Shown piece after piece: positions 8,558 through 18,991 of a stretch of DNA of 64,000 bases. Source of the DNA: Pelomonas parva (GTDB lineage Bacteria; Pseudomonadota; Gammaproteobacteria; Burkholderiales; Burkholderiaceae_C); the NCBI RefSeq assembly GCF_043555835.1, contig NZ_JBIGHV010000003.1, positions 248,001 through 312,000 on the forward strand, read 5' to 3'. Made by a program: the position numbers and the translations under genes. Positions within the stretch are counted from its first letter, which is position 1. Each line of letters opens with the position of its first letter. Below the pieces are notes generated by a model. It made no database searches and was not told the origin of the DNA. It was given only the letters and a program-made list of their open reading frames with translations.

Positions 8558-9640
8558 ATGTCATCGCCCTCTCGCCTGCCGCACGTCGACGCCCTGAAGG
8601 CGCTGGCGGCCCAGGTCATCGTGCTGCACCACCTCGTCAGCTACGGCCCCATCGCCGACGCGGCGCATGAGGCGCTGCCACTGCTGGCGGGCGTGCTGCA
8701 CGAGTACGGCCGCATGGCGGTGCAGGTCTTCCTCGTCGTCGGCGGCTACTTGAGTGCGCGCGCGTTGTCGCCGCAGGGCGGCACGCTGCGAGCCGGGCTG
8801 CCGGCGCTGCTGTGGCGGCGCTACCTGCGCCTGACGCTGCCCTTCCTCGCCGCGCTGGTACTGACGCTGGGCGCCTGCCTGCTGGCCGCGCCGTCCTGGC
8901 CCGAGCTGGTGCCGGCCGACATCAGCGCCGGCCAGCTGCTGGCTCATGCGCTGCTGCTGCACGACGTGCTGGGCTTCGAGGCGCTGACGGTGGGCGCCTG
9001 GTACGTGGCCATCGACCTGCAGCTGTTCGCCTGCCTCGCGGGCCTGCTGTGGCTGGCGCGGCGCTGCAGCCCGCATGCGCCGGGCAGCCGCGTCGCCGGG
9101 CCGCTGCTGGTGGCCGCGCTGGCGCTGGCGTCGGCCTTCGCCTTCAACCGCGACCCGGCGCTGGACGCCTGGGCGCCCTACTTCTTCGCCGCCTACGGCC
9201 TGGGCGCGCTGGTGCACTGGCTGGACCTCTGGCAGCACCGGCGCGCCGGCCTGGCACTGCTGGGGTTGGCTTTCAGCGCGGCACTGGCGCTGGACTGGCG
9301 CGACCGCCTGGCGCTGGCCCTGGCCACCGCGCTGTGGCTGGCCTGGGCCGAGGCGCGCCAGGCGCAGGGCCGGCCGCTGCTGCCCGTGCACTGGGCACCG
9401 GCGCTAGCCGCCTGGGCGCGGCCTTCGTATGCCCTCTTCCTGCTGCACGTGCCGGTGCTGCTGCTGGCGAACACGCTGCTGGCCAACGTGGACAACGCCA
9501 GCGTGGCGGCGGGCTTGCTGCTGCTGGTCGTGGCCTGGGCACTGGCGAACTGGCTGTCCCTGCCCTTCCACCGCTGGGTGGAGGTGCCGGCCGCGCGCCT
9601 GGACCCGCTGGCCTGGTTGCCCCGCCCGCGCACGGCTTGA
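8558..9640 (+). CDS. Acyltransferase 3 family membrane protein
   Basis: 360 aa integral membrane O-acyltransferase of the OafA/YrhL/NodX type. It starts with the family signature PHVDALKALAAQVIVLHHLV, in which the HH pair is the presumed catalytic motif. About ten hydrophobic segments follow. These proteins move acetyl or other acyl groups onto surface sugars (O-antigen, exopolysaccharide, peptidoglycan) from the cytoplasmic side. No polysaccharide synthesis genes are adjacent, so the acceptor is unknown. No strong ribosome site is seen; the terminator of the upstream gene occupies the leader. Confidence 0.9.
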   Translation: MSSPSRLPHVDALKALAAQVIVLHHLVSYGPIADAAHEALPLLAGVLHEYGRMAVQVFLVVGGYLSARALSPQGGTLRAGLPALLWRRYLRLTLPFLAALVLTLGACLLAAPSWPELVPADISAGQLLAHALLLHDVLGFEALTVGAWYVAIDLQLFACLAGLLWLARRCSPHAPGSRVAGPLLVAALALASAFAFNRDPALDAWAPYFFAAYGLGALVHWLDLWQHRRAGLALLGLAFSAALALDWRDRLALALATALWLAWAEARQAQGRPLLPVHWAPALAAWARPSYALFLLHVPVLLLANTLLANVDNASVAAGLLLLVVAWALANWLSLPFHRWVEVPAARLDPLAWLPRPRTA

Positions 9641-9807
9641 AGCGGCCCGCGTTGCTCAAACCCCGAGCATGCCCGGAGAGGCCGCCCACCGCTGCTGCGG
9701 TCTAATCGCCCGCGCTGCCTGCCGGAGCAGGCGCTCCCCACGACGAGCCCATCGACCGCTGCGGCACCGCGCCGCGCAACCCTCCTCTGAAGGCCCACCC
9801 GCACGCG

Positions 9808-12585
9808 ATGGCTGCAGCGCCGCTTGAACCCAGCGAAACCCGCGACGCGCTGCAACGCATGGCCGCGCGCACGCTGATCTGGATCATCGTCATCGTCGGC
9901 GCCGTGGCAGCGGTGATAGGCGCCGTCGAGACCGTCTTCGGCATGCGCGCGCTGTGGGGCAGCCAGCGCCTGCTGATCGGCGCGGCGCTGCTGGGCGTGG
10001 GCGGCGTCGCGGCGCTGCTGTACCACGCCGGCCGGCCGCGGCTGGCGACGACGCTGGTGCTGGGCGGCACCCTCGTCAGCCTGGTGGCGCACGCGGCCCA
10101 CATCGGCCTGGGCGTGCACACCCTCATCCTGGCTGCTGGCGCGCTGCTGATCGCGCTGGGCGGCGGCGTGGCCGGCAACGCGGCGGCCATCGTGCTGACC
10201 ATGGTCTATCTCGGGGCCATCGCCAGCCTGGCGGTGCTGGAGGCGCAAGGCCTGTTGCCGGGCCTGCAGGCGCCGACGCTGCCGAGCGTGATGGACCGCG
10301 TCGTCGCCCATGTGCTCATCGCCGTGGGCGGCCTGTCGTCGGCGCTGCTGCTGAACCGCATCCTCGGCGCCGCACTGGCCCGCGCCATCGCCGAGGAGGC
10401 CCGCCTGGCCCGCCTCGTGCAGGCCGCGCACAACTGGGCCTGGGAGGCCGACGAGCGCTTTCGCGTCAAGTCGCTGTCCGACGAATTCGAGGCGCTGTCC
10501 GGCCACAAGCGTGACGACTTCCTGCGCATGGGCGAGCCCGACGCCGCCGTCCTCGTGCGCGACGCCGACTACCACGCGCTGGTGGAAGACATCCGCGCCA
10601 AGCGCCCCTACCGCGACCGCATCAACGGCTTCCGCACGCCCGACGGCCGGCTGCTGTGGACGCTCAGCTCGGGCGAGCCCATCTTCGACGCCGCCGGCAA
10701 GCACACCGGCTGGCGCGGCGTCAGCCACAACATCACCGGCGAGCGCCTGACGCTGCAGCAGCACGAGCGCACGGCCGGCATGCTGGACCGGCTGCTGCGC
10801 GCCAGCCCCGACGCCATCTGCGTGGCGCGCACGGCCGACGGCCGCATCCGCTTCGCCAACTCGGGCTTCTGCACCCTCATCGGCCGCAACCGCGACGAGG
10901 TCATCGGCCGCTCCGGGCGCGAGCTGGGCCTGTGGCCCGACAGCCGCGAGCCCAAGCGCCTGGCCGCCGAGATGGCCACCACGGGCATCGCTCGCGACTT
11001 CCGCTCCGCCATCCTCGTCAAAGGCGAGTGGCGCGACCTGCTCGTCTCCGCCGCGTCGATGGACTGGGACGGCGAGCCGGCGACCATGCTGATCGCGCGC
11101 GACATCACCGAGCGCGAGCGCGCCCGCATCGAGGCCGACGCCATCCTCGACCACGCCAGCGTCGGCATCGCGCTGACGCGCGGCGCGAAGTTCGAGCGCG
11201 TCAACCGCCACTGGCGCGAGATCTTCGGCGGCGCCGAGCCGCAGCTGCCCGCCGCGCAGGTCGCGACCGGCGCGGCCCAGGCCTTCGAGCAGGAGTACCT
11301 GCGCCCCGACGGCAGCACCATCACCGTGAGCCTGAACGCGCGTGGCCTGCCGCCGCTGTCCGGCCGCGTCGAACACGACGGCGAGCGCGCCACGCTGTGG
11401 GTGGCCGAGGACGTCACCGAGCACCGCCGCCAGCAGCGCGAGCTGCAGGCCGCCAAGCTGCAGGCCGAGATGGCCAGCCACGCCAAGAGCGCCTTCCTCG
11501 CGACGATGAGCCACGAGATCCGCACGCCGCTGAACGGCGTGCTGGGCCTGGCCCGGCTGCTGCAGATGGCCGAAGTGGACGACGCGCGCCGGCCCGAGTA
11601 CCTGACCCACCTCGCCGCAGCGGCCGAGTCGCTCAACGAGATCGTCTCCAACGTGCTGGACCTGTCCAAGATCGAGGCCGGCCACCTGGAGCTGGAGAAG
11701 ATCGAGTTCGACCTGCACGCGCTCGCCCAGGCCAGCTTCGAGGGCTGCGCCGCGCTGGGCCGCGAGCGCGGGCTGGACATGCGGCTGGACATCGCGCCCG
11801 ACCTGCCCCGGCTGGTCATCGGCGACTCGGTGCGGGTGCGCCAGATCCTGGCCAACTTCCTCGTCAACGCGCTGAAGTTCACCGAGCGCGGCGGCGTGCG
11901 CCTGAGCCTGGCGCCGGCCGGCCCCGACCGCGTGCGCATCGCTGTGCAGGACAGCGGCATCGGCGTGCCGACGGAGCTGCAGGCGCGGCTGTTCCGCCCC
12001 TTCGCGCAGGCCGACGACTCGACGACGCGGCGCTTCGGCGGCACGGGCCTGGGCCTGTCCATCTGCCGCGAGCTGGCGGCGCGCATGGACGGCCACGTCG
12101 GCGTGGACAGCGACGGCGCGACCGGCTCCACCTTCTGGGCCTCACTGAGCCTGCCGCGCTCGCTGACCATCGACGACACCGCCCAGCGGCGGCGCATCCC
12201 CATCCCGCAGCTCTACCCGCTGGCCGGCCAGCGCCTGCTGGTGGCCGAGGACAACCCGGTCAACCGCCTCATCATCGGCGCGCTGCTGCAGCGCCTGGGC
12301 GCCGAGGTCGTGGAGGCCGAGGACGGCGAGCAGGCCGTGGCCATCGCCCGCGCCCAGGCCGGGCAGCTGGACGCCGTGCTGATGGACCTGCACATGCCCA
12401 AAGTCGACGGCTTGCGCGCGACCGAGCTGCTGCGCGCCGACCCGGCCACTGCCCACCTGCCCATCCACGCCTTCACCGCCGCCGTGCTCGACCAGGAACG
12501 CCAGGCGGCGATGGCGGCGGGGATGAACGGGTTCATTGCGAAGCCGGTGGCGGAGGCGGAAGTGATCCGCGTGCTCGGCAAATGA
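9808..12585 (+). CDS. PAS-containing hybrid sensor histidine kinase/response regulator
   Basis: 925 aa. The N-terminal membrane domain has about six helices (residues 20-190). It is followed by three PAS-like modules (about 200-320, 325-445 and 445-550; WEADERFRVKSLSDEFEALS, SPDAICVARTADGRIRFANS). The HisKA domain has the acceptor H569 (FLATMSHEIRTPLNG). The HATPase domain carries NFLVNALKFTERGG, DSGIGVP and GGTGLGLSI. A C-terminal receiver (from RLLVAEDNPVNRLII) has the phospho-acceptor D860 in VLMDLHMPK. No HPt or DNA-binding output is fused, so the phosphate must go to a partner elsewhere. The membrane domain suggests sensing of envelope or lipid-soluble cues, but the ligand is unknown. 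The cupin gene starts 1 bp after its stop. Confidence 0.95.
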   Translation: MAAAPLEPSETRDALQRMAARTLIWIIVIVGAVAAVIGAVETVFGMRALWGSQRLLIGAALLGVGGVAALLYHAGRPRLATTLVLGGTLVSLVAHAAHIGLGVHTLILAAGALLIALGGGVAGNAAAIVLTMVYLGAIASLAVLEAQGLLPGLQAPTLPSVMDRVVAHVLIAVGGLSSALLLNRILGAALARAIAEEARLARLVQAAHNWAWEADERFRVKSLSDEFEALSGHKRDDFLRMGEPDAAVLVRDADYHALVEDIRAKRPYRDRINGFRTPDGRLLWTLSSGEPIFDAAGKHTGWRGVSHNITGERLTLQQHERTAGMLDRLLRASPDAICVARTADGRIRFANSGFCTLIGRNRDEVIGRSGRELGLWPDSREPKRLAAEMATTGIARDFRSAILVKGEWRDLLVSAASMDWDGEPATMLIARDITERERARIEADAILDHASVGIALTRGAKFERVNRHWREIFGGAEPQLPAAQVATGAAQAFEQEYLRPDGSTITVSLNARGLPPLSGRVEHDGERATLWVAEDVTEHRRQQRELQAAKLQAEMASHAKSAFLATMSHEIRTPLNGVLGLARLLQMAEVDDARRPEYLTHLAAAAESLNEIVSNVLDLSKIEAGHLELEKIEFDLHALAQASFEGCAALGRERGLDMRLDIAPDLPRLVIGDSVRVRQILANFLVNALKFTERGGVRLSLAPAGPDRVRIAVQDSGIGVPTELQARLFRPFAQADDSTTRRFGGTGLGLSICRELAARMDGHVGVDSDGATGSTFWASLSLPRSLTIDDTAQRRRIPIPQLYPLAGQRLLVAEDNPVNRLIIGALLQRLGAEVVEAEDGEQAVAIARAQAGQLDAVLMDLHMPKVDGLRATELLRADPATAHLPIHAFTAAVLDQERQAAMAAGMNGFIAKPVAEAEVIRVLGK

Positions 12586-12586
12586 C

Positions 12587-12955
12587 ATGACCGCCATCGT
12601 CCTGCTCGACACCACTGACCCCAACGCTGTCACGCTGGACCGCCCCCGCACCGACCGACTCGTGGCCGGCAACCCGCTGCGCCGGACCTGGCTGCTGCAC
12701 GAGGCCGGGCCGGCAAGCGCCGGCGTCTGGGAATGCGAAGTGGGCCGCTGGCGCATCGCCTTCCCCACCACGCGGCAGGAGTATTTCCACGTCCTCAGCG
12801 GCCGCGTGCGGCTGCACGGGCCTGACGGCGCCACCGACATCGGCCCCGGTCAGGGCGCCGTGATCCCCCCGGGCTTCGAGGGCGAGTTCGAGGTGCTGGA
12901 GCCGGTGCGCAAGCAGTTCGTGCTGGTGGACACTGAGCCCTCAACCCACCACTGA
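12587..12955 (+). CDS. Cupin-domain protein (DUF861/EutQ-like)
   Basis: 122 aa single-domain cupin. The second half carries the barrel motifs EYFHVLSGRVRLHGPDG and GPGQGAVIPPGFEGEFEVLE, closest to the DUF861 cupin group that includes ureidoglycine aminohydrolase-like and EutQ-like domains. Metal ligands are poorly conserved: one Glu and one His in motif 1 and no clear His in motif 2. Catalysis is therefore uncertain. The gene starts 1 bp after the hybrid kinase stop and lies 3 bp before the glutaredoxin gene, so it is probably in an operon with both. Confidence 0.82.
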   Translation: MTAIVLLDTTDPNAVTLDRPRTDRLVAGNPLRRTWLLHEAGPASAGVWECEVGRWRIAFPTTRQEYFHVLSGRVRLHGPDGATDIGPGQGAVIPPGFEGEFEVLEPVRKQFVLVDTEPSTHH

Positions 12956-12958
12956 ACG

Positions 12959-13528
12959 ATGACGACGATCTGCCCCAAGTGCCGCCACATCCGCCCCGCA
13001 GACACGACCGCACCCGATTGGCAGTGCCCCGCCTGCGGTGTGGCCTACGCCAAGGCCGGTGCGGCCATGAACCGGCCGGTTGAAGCGCGCAGCACGGGCT
13101 ATCGCGCCACGCCGGGCAAGAGCGGCCCGCCCTGGCGCGTGATGCTCACCATCGTCGCCGTGCTCGTCGGCCTCTATGGCGGCCACCAGGCACACCTCGA
13201 CAAGCGCGGCCTGGGTGAGCTGTTCAGCGGCACCGACAGCACGGACGAGGCCGCCATGCGCCAGTTGGCCGGCACGGTGCGCGCGGAGCAGGTCGTCATG
13301 TACTCCACGACCGAATGCGGCTACTGCACCCAGGCCCGCGCCTGGATGCAGGACTACGGCTTCGCCTTCACCGAATGCAACATGAGCCGTGACAGCCGCT
13401 GCGAGGACGAGTTCCGCGCGCTGGGCGCCACGGGCACACCCTATCTCGTCGTGCGCGGCCCGCGCGGCGAGCACCACATGAAGGAAGGCTTCGACAGCGA
13501 CGAGTTCATCAAGGCGTTGAGCAGCTGA
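12959..13528 (+). CDS. Zinc-ribbon, membrane-anchored glutaredoxin-like protein
   Basis: 189 aa with three parts. An N-terminal zinc ribbon has two CxxC knuckles (CPKCRH at residues 5-10 and CPACGVAY near 23-30). A single TM helix follows (about 60-78, VMLTIVAVLVGLYGG). The C-terminal glutaredoxin domain (about 105-188) has the redox motif CGYC in TTECGYCTQARAWM and the cis-Pro loop GTPYLVV. The orientation of the redox domain is not determined by sequence; two cysteines after the motif (ECNM, SRCED) are unusual. A tethered thiol-disulfide role is likely. It is closely linked to the cupin upstream. Confidence 0.87.
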   Translation: MTTICPKCRHIRPADTTAPDWQCPACGVAYAKAGAAMNRPVEARSTGYRATPGKSGPPWRVMLTIVAVLVGLYGGHQAHLDKRGLGELFSGTDSTDEAAMRQLAGTVRAEQVVMYSTTECGYCTQARAWMQDYGFAFTECNMSRDSRCEDEFRALGATGTPYLVVRGPRGEHHMKEGFDSDEFIKALSS

Positions 13529-13633
13529 CGTCCTCTGCGTCTTGAGTTCGGGCCGAGCGTCGGGCCTGCGATGTGCTCGCGGCGCAATCCGTGAGCATCG
13601 CCGTCCCCTCGGGGGCTGAGCCCGGGCGAGGGG

Positions 13634-14308
13634 TCAACAGTCCTGCTGGCGCCGCATGTCCGCCAGCGTCTTGCCCGGCTCGTCGCGGAAGGTCTCCATG
13701 GGCTCCAGCGTCTCGATGCGGTCGACGCGGAAGCTGCGGAAGTCGTTGCGCAGCTCGCACCAGGCGGACAGCGTCCACACCGGCCCCCAGAACAGGCAGG
13801 CCAGCGGGCGCACGATGCGGTCACTGCGCACGCCGCCCAGGTCCAGGTAGCCCATCTTCAGCTTGCGCCGCGCCTCGGTGGACTCGCGCAGCACGGTCAG
13901 GTGGGCGCCGGTCTGCGGGTCCAGCGCCGGCAGCGGCGCGTACAGCGCCAGGCTCTCGGCGGCGGCGCGGGCGTCCAGCGGCAGCACGGCGAGGATCTTG
14001 GACAGCGCGTTCTCGGCCTGGCGGGCCAGCGCCGCGTCCAGCCGCGACTCGGCCATGCGCACCGTCGCGACCAGGGCCTGCGCTTCCTGCTTGCTGAACA
14101 TCAGCGGCGGCAGGTCGAAACCCGCCCGCATGCGGTAGCCCACGCCCGCCTCGCCCTCGATGGGCACGCCCTGCTGGGCCAGCGCGGCGATGTCGCGGTA
14201 GACGGTGCGCATGGACACCTCCAGCCGCTGGGCGAGGTAGTCCGCCGTCGTGAGGCGGCGGCCACGGATGAGCTGGACGATCTGGAAGAGGCGGTCGGCG
14301 CGGCGCAT
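13634..14308 (-). CDS. HTH/WYL-domain transcriptional regulator (YafY type)
   Basis: 224 aa. The N-terminal DeoR-like winged helix (RRADRLFQIVQLIRGRRLTT, MRTVYRDIAALAQQGVPIEG) is followed by a WYL domain (about 130-215; KMGYLDLGGVRSDRIVRPLA, FWGPVWTLSAWCELRNDFRS). WYL domains bind nucleic acid or nucleotide ligands. Many single-gene members control an adjacent detoxification or VOC gene, and here a VOC gene lies upstream on the same strand. The start at MRRADRLF was taken; 15 additional residues are possible but are Pro-rich and non-conserved. It converges with the glutaredoxin gene. Confidence 0.92.
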   Translation of the reverse strand: MRRADRLFQIVQLIRGRRLTTADYLAQRLEVSMRTVYRDIAALAQQGVPIEGEAGVGYRMRAGFDLPPLMFSKQEAQALVATVRMAESRLDAALARQAENALSKILAVLPLDARAAAESLALYAPLPALDPQTGAHLTVLRESTEARRKLKMGYLDLGGVRSDRIVRPLACLFWGPVWTLSAWCELRNDFRSFRVDRIETLEPMETFRDEPGKTLADMRRQQDC

Positions 14309-14538
14309 GGGAGGGAATTGTGGGGGTGTCGGTACGGTCCTTGCAGAAGGCATGGGTCACCGATAACGAGGTCGAACACGATCATGGGCATCTACGCCTC
14401 CTCACATGCCTGCGGCACCCAGCGGGTCGATGTGGTTTCGATGGGCGCCATCAGCGCCCCGCTGCTGTCACTGGCGCAGGATCAGCTCTTCACCGCCCGC
14501 GCCGCGCCAGGGCCGGACCGCCCAGCGAAGGGGCAAGG

Positions 14539-14934
14539 TCAGCCCATCGCCGTGCAGAGTTCGACGAGCGTGCCGTCCGGGCAGCGCACATAGGCCACCG
14601 TCTGGCCCCAGGGCTTGGTGACGGGTGAGGCCAGCGCCTTCGCACCGGCGGCCACGGCCTTGTCGAAGGCCGCTTGAACATCGGTCACCGTGAAGCCGAT
14701 CTCCATGCCCAGCGGCTTGTCGCTGGCGTCGGCGGCCACGTAGTCGTGCTGCACGCTGTCACGCGCCGTCGCGTGGTCGACAAAGGCCAAGGTGGTGCCG
14801 CTGGCACCGGTGTCGACCTCGCCATAGGCGCCGCTCTCGTGCAGGAAGCGAGTCGGTAGGCCGAAGGCGCGCTCGAAGAAGGCGAGTGACGAGGCGACAT
14901 CGGCCACGTAGACGAGGGTGTAGGCGAAGTTCAT
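14539..14934 (-). CDS. VOC (glyoxalase/bleomycin-resistance) family protein
   Basis: 131 aa, one VOC module with two beta-alpha-beta-beta-beta repeats: FAYTLVYVADVASSLAFFER and LGMEIGFTVTDVQAAFDKAV. The end, WGQTVAYVRCPDGTLVELCT, gives the usual metal-ligand Glu. Such proteins isomerise, cleave or bind small molecules; the substrate is not predictable. The start MNFAYTLVYV was chosen over an ATG 30 bp upstream because the fold begins there. The 230 bp downstream, up to the WYL regulator, contain no convincing gene. Confidence 0.88.
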   Translation of the reverse strand: MNFAYTLVYVADVASSLAFFERAFGLPTRFLHESGAYGEVDTGASGTTLAFVDHATARDSVQHDYVAADASDKPLGMEIGFTVTDVQAAFDKAVAAGAKALASPVTKPWGQTVAYVRCPDGTLVELCTAMG

Positions 14935-15020
14935 GCAGTGCTCCTTGGCTTGGCAGGCACGCATGCTGCGCCAGGTCGCCTGTCAGGCCGTGTCAGCAAG
15001 GCAGACGAAAATCGCCACCA

Positions 15021-15596
15021 ATGCAAGCCTTCCTCATCGCCACCGGCCTGGTGGCCCTCGCCGAGATCGGCGACAAGACCCAGCTCCTCGCCTTCATGCT
15101 CGCGGCCCGCTTCAAGCGGCCCTGGCCCATCGTGCTGGGCATCTTTGTCGCGACGGTCGTCAACCACGCGCTGGCCGGCGCCCTGGGCGGCTGGCTGACC
15201 AGCGTCATCGGCCCCACGGCCTTGCGCTGGGGCCTGGGCCTGTCCTTCATCGCGATGGCCGGCTGGATGCTGATCCCCGACAAGCTCGACGAGGACGACG
15301 CGCCCAAACCTGGCCACGGCGTGTTCGTGACGACGGTCATCGCCTTCTTCCTGGCCGAGATGGGCGACAAGACGCAGATCGCCACTGTCGCGCTGGCGGC
15401 GCGCTTCCCGCTGGACTTCATCGGCGTCGTTGCCGGCACGACGGCCGGCATGATGCTGGCCAACGTGCCCGCCGTGCTGGTGGGCGACAAGCTGGCGCAC
15501 AAGCTGCCGGTGAAGCTGGTGCACGCGGTGGCGGCGGTGATCTTTGCGGTGTTGGGGGTGGTGACGCTGGTGGCGGGTGGGGCGCTGCTGGGCTGA
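15021..15596 (+). CDS. TMEM165/GDT1 (UPF0016) family cation exporter
   Basis: 191 aa inner-membrane protein of six helices in two homologous halves. Each half carries the family's cation site: LAEIGDKTQLLAFML near residue 13 and LAEMGDKTQIATVAL near 111. Bacterial members export Mn2+ (or Ca2+), protecting against manganese excess. The acidic loop DKLDEDDAPKPGH separates the halves. The reading frame is open upstream, but this ATG gives the conserved N-terminus. I looked for a Mn2+ riboswitch in the 86-bp leader and saw none. Confidence 0.93.
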   Translation: MQAFLIATGLVALAEIGDKTQLLAFMLAARFKRPWPIVLGIFVATVVNHALAGALGGWLTSVIGPTALRWGLGLSFIAMAGWMLIPDKLDEDDAPKPGHGVFVTTVIAFFLAEMGDKTQIATVALAARFPLDFIGVVAGTTAGMMLANVPAVLVGDKLAHKLPVKLVHAVAAVIFAVLGVVTLVAGGALLG

Positions 15597-15605
15597 TGCA
15601 AGCGG

Positions 15606-15701
15606 GTAGGGCGGGTCGCGACCCGCCGTTTCGCCCCGCAAACCCACATCGGAATTCGGGTTCGGGTACGCCACCAAGCGGCGGGTCATGACCCGCCCTA
15701 C
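15606..15701. repeat. REP-pair (REPIN/BIME-like) element, copy 1
   Basis: Two near-identical palindromic units in inverted orientation: GTAGGGCGGGTC-GC-GACCCGCC at 15606-15627 and GGCGGGTC-AT-GACCCGCCCTAC at 15680-15701. About 50 bp of unrelated sequence separates them. The outer ends are exact inverted repeats. It lies between the converging 3' ends of the TMEM165 gene and the small membrane protein gene. A second copy with the same layout is at 22980-23071. This is the arrangement of REP doublets mobilised by RAYT transposases; no RAYT gene is in the window. Confidence 0.85.
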
Positions 15702-15710
15702 GAGGCTGAT

Positions 15711-15962
15711 CTAGCCTTTCAGGACGCGATACCCAAACCAGCAGAAGACCGCGCCTGCGGCCAGCCAGAGCAAGCCGCCGACCAGCGTGCCCGCGCCGGC
15801 ACCGAACAGCTCCGTCGCAAGCAGTGCCAGCCCGCAAAACGCCCTGCAGTAGCTCACCTCGGCGGGCGTGAATCCATCCACCAGCGTGCGCACGCCCTCC
15901 AGGATGCCGACGCCACCCAGCGTCAAGGCAAACCAGCCGACCCACTTCGTCTCACGGTCCAT
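15711..15962 (-). CDS. Small integral membrane protein, unknown
   Basis: 83 aa with a short N-terminus (MDRETKWVGWF) and probably two to three hydrophobic segments (ALTLGGVGILEGVRTL, ALLATELFGAGAGTLVGGLL, WLAAGAVFCWFGYRVL). It resembles conserved small proteobacterial membrane proteins of unknown role. I cannot name a family. It begins 8 bp after the glpK stop on the same strand and so is probably the last gene of a glpK transcript. Reading from an in-frame alternative start would add 15 Gly/Val-rich residues. Confidence 0.7.
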   Translation of the reverse strand: MDRETKWVGWFALTLGGVGILEGVRTLVDGFTPAEVSYCRAFCGLALLATELFGAGAGTLVGGLLWLAAGAVFCWFGYRVLKG

Positions 15963-15970
15963 ACGCACTC

Positions 15971-17437
<1,467 letters not shown>

Positions 17438-17460
17438 CACTTGTCCCTTAGAGTGAGCCA

Positions 17461-18951
17461 ATGATCGATTTTGACGTGGTGGTCGTCGGCGGCGGCATCA
17501 ACGGCACCGGCCTGGCGCGTGACCTTGCCGGGCGCGGCTGGCGGGTGCTGCTGGCTGAAGCGCAAGACCTGGCCTCGCACACATCCTCGTCGTCCACCAA
17601 GCTCGTGCACGGCGGGCTGCGCTACCTGGAGACCTATGAGTTCTCGCTGGTGCGCAAGGCCTTGCAGGAGCGCGAGGTGCTGCTGCGCAGCGCGCCTCAT
17701 CTGATCCGCCCGCTGCGTTTCGTACTGCCGCATGCGCCGCACCTGCGGCCGGCCTGGATGATCCGCGCAGGACTGTTCCTCTATGACCACCTTGCCCGCC
17801 GCGAGCTGCTGCCGGGCTCGCACGGCCTGCGGCTGGCGGGCAGCGCCTACGGTGCGCCGCTGAAGCCCGAGTTCACGCGCGGCTTTGTCTATTCGGACGG
17901 CTGGGTGGACGACGCCCGTCTCGTCGTACTGAACGCGCAAGACGCACAGGCCCGTGGCGCCGAGGTGCTGACGCGCTGCGCCGTCACGAAGGCCGAGCGC
18001 GGCGCCGAGGCCTGGCAGATCACGCTGCAGAACGGCCGCCGCATTCGCAGCCGCGCCCTCGTCAACGCGGCCGGGCCGTGGGCTGAAGCCTTCCTGCGCG
18101 ATCAGGGCCTGCCGGCGCGCGGCCTGCGGCTCGTCAAGGGCAGCCACATCGTCGTGGACCAGCGCTTCACGCATGACCACGCCTACATCTTCCAGAACGC
18201 CGACGGGCGCATCATCTTCGCCATCCCCTACGAGGGTCGTTTCACGCTGATCGGCACAACGGACGTGGAGCTGCCCGACGGCCAGGACCCACCGGCGCGC
18301 GCCGCCATCGAGGCCGCCGAAGTGAGCTACCTGTGCGAGCAGGCGAGCCGTTATCTGGCCCGCCCCGTGACGCCTGCCGATGTGCTGTGGACCTATGCCG
18401 GCGTGCGGCCGCTGCTGGACGAAGGCGGCTCGGCATCGAGCGTGACGCGCGACTACCTGCTGGAGACGGACGTGGCCGGGGGCGCTCCGCTGCTCAACGT
18501 CTGGGGCGGCAAGCTGACGACCTACCGCAAGCTGGCCGAGGACGGCGCGACGCAGCTCGGCGAATTGCTCGGCGATGCGCGCAAGCCCTGGACGGCCGGC
18601 ACCCATTTGCCCGGCGGCGACCTGGGGCCGCATGGTGTGGACATCGCCGCCTTCACGGCCGAGCTGCAAGCGCGGCATGCAGACCGCGCGCCGGCCGTCG
18701 TCGCCCGCCTGGCCCGCGCCTACGGCAGTGTGGCCGCCGAGTTGCTGGCCGCGCCCCCGGGCGCCGAGATCGCGCCGGGCCTGTTCGAGTCCGAACTTAG
18801 CCATCTCACTGACCATGAATGGGCCCGTAGCGCCGACGACGTGCTGTGGCGGCGCAGCAAGCTGGGCCTGCACTACACGGAGGAGCAACGCGAGGCGGTG
18901 GCGGCATGGATGCAACAACACTCGTCACAAGTGTTGATGCCGCCGCGCTGA
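17461..18951 (+). CDS. glpD: Aerobic glycerol-3-phosphate dehydrogenase
   Basis: 496 aa FAD enzyme that oxidises glycerol 3-phosphate to dihydroxyacetone phosphate and passes electrons to quinone at the inner membrane. It has the Rossmann FAD motif VVVGGGINGTGLARDLAGRG, the DAO-family block SSSSTKLVHGGLRYLETYEF, GTTDVELPDGQDP and the C-terminal substrate region NVWGGKLTTYRKLAEDGA. The length matches the family. Together with the divergent glpK it forms the glycerol utilisation pathway. No glpF or glpR gene is in the window. The ribosome site is weak (GAGTGAG). Confidence 0.96.
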   Translation: MIDFDVVVVGGGINGTGLARDLAGRGWRVLLAEAQDLASHTSSSSTKLVHGGLRYLETYEFSLVRKALQEREVLLRSAPHLIRPLRFVLPHAPHLRPAWMIRAGLFLYDHLARRELLPGSHGLRLAGSAYGAPLKPEFTRGFVYSDGWVDDARLVVLNAQDAQARGAEVLTRCAVTKAERGAEAWQITLQNGRRIRSRALVNAAGPWAEAFLRDQGLPARGLRLVKGSHIVVDQRFTHDHAYIFQNADGRIIFAIPYEGRFTLIGTTDVELPDGQDPPARAAIEAAEVSYLCEQASRYLARPVTPADVLWTYAGVRPLLDEGGSASSVTRDYLLETDVAGGAPLLNVWGGKLTTYRKLAEDGATQLGELLGDARKPWTAGTHLPGGDLGPHGVDIAAFTAELQARHADRAPAVVARLARAYGSVAAELLAAPPGAEIAPGLFESELSHLTDHEWARSADDVLWRRSKLGLHYTEEQREAVAAWMQQHSSQVLMPPR

Positions 18952-18991
18952 CTCGCATCTAGATTGCCCTGCCTCAACGACAGGGAACGCC

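Noticed and set aside
9193..12096. 967-codon antisense frame opposite the acyltransferase/hybrid kinase genes
   Set aside because: Composition is shadow-like and the plus strand encodes a clear histidine kinase.
13605..13633. Inverted repeat CCCCTCG/CGAGGGG between the converging glutaredoxin and WYL genes, considered as a terminator
   Set aside because: No T-tract on either strand and the long inner loop is itself G/C palindromic; too weak to call.
14309..14538. Possible extra small gene between the WYL regulator and the VOC gene (a minus frame beginning MPMIVFDLV)
   Set aside because: Only the first few residues look like a conserved start (DUF1178- or VOC-like); the rest is the shadow of the regulator gene, with no motif and no consistent frame.
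14935..15020. Possible Mn2+ (yybP-ykoY) riboswitch upstream of the TMEM165 gene
   Set aside because: The 86-bp leader lacks the conserved paired cores of this riboswitch and is too short.
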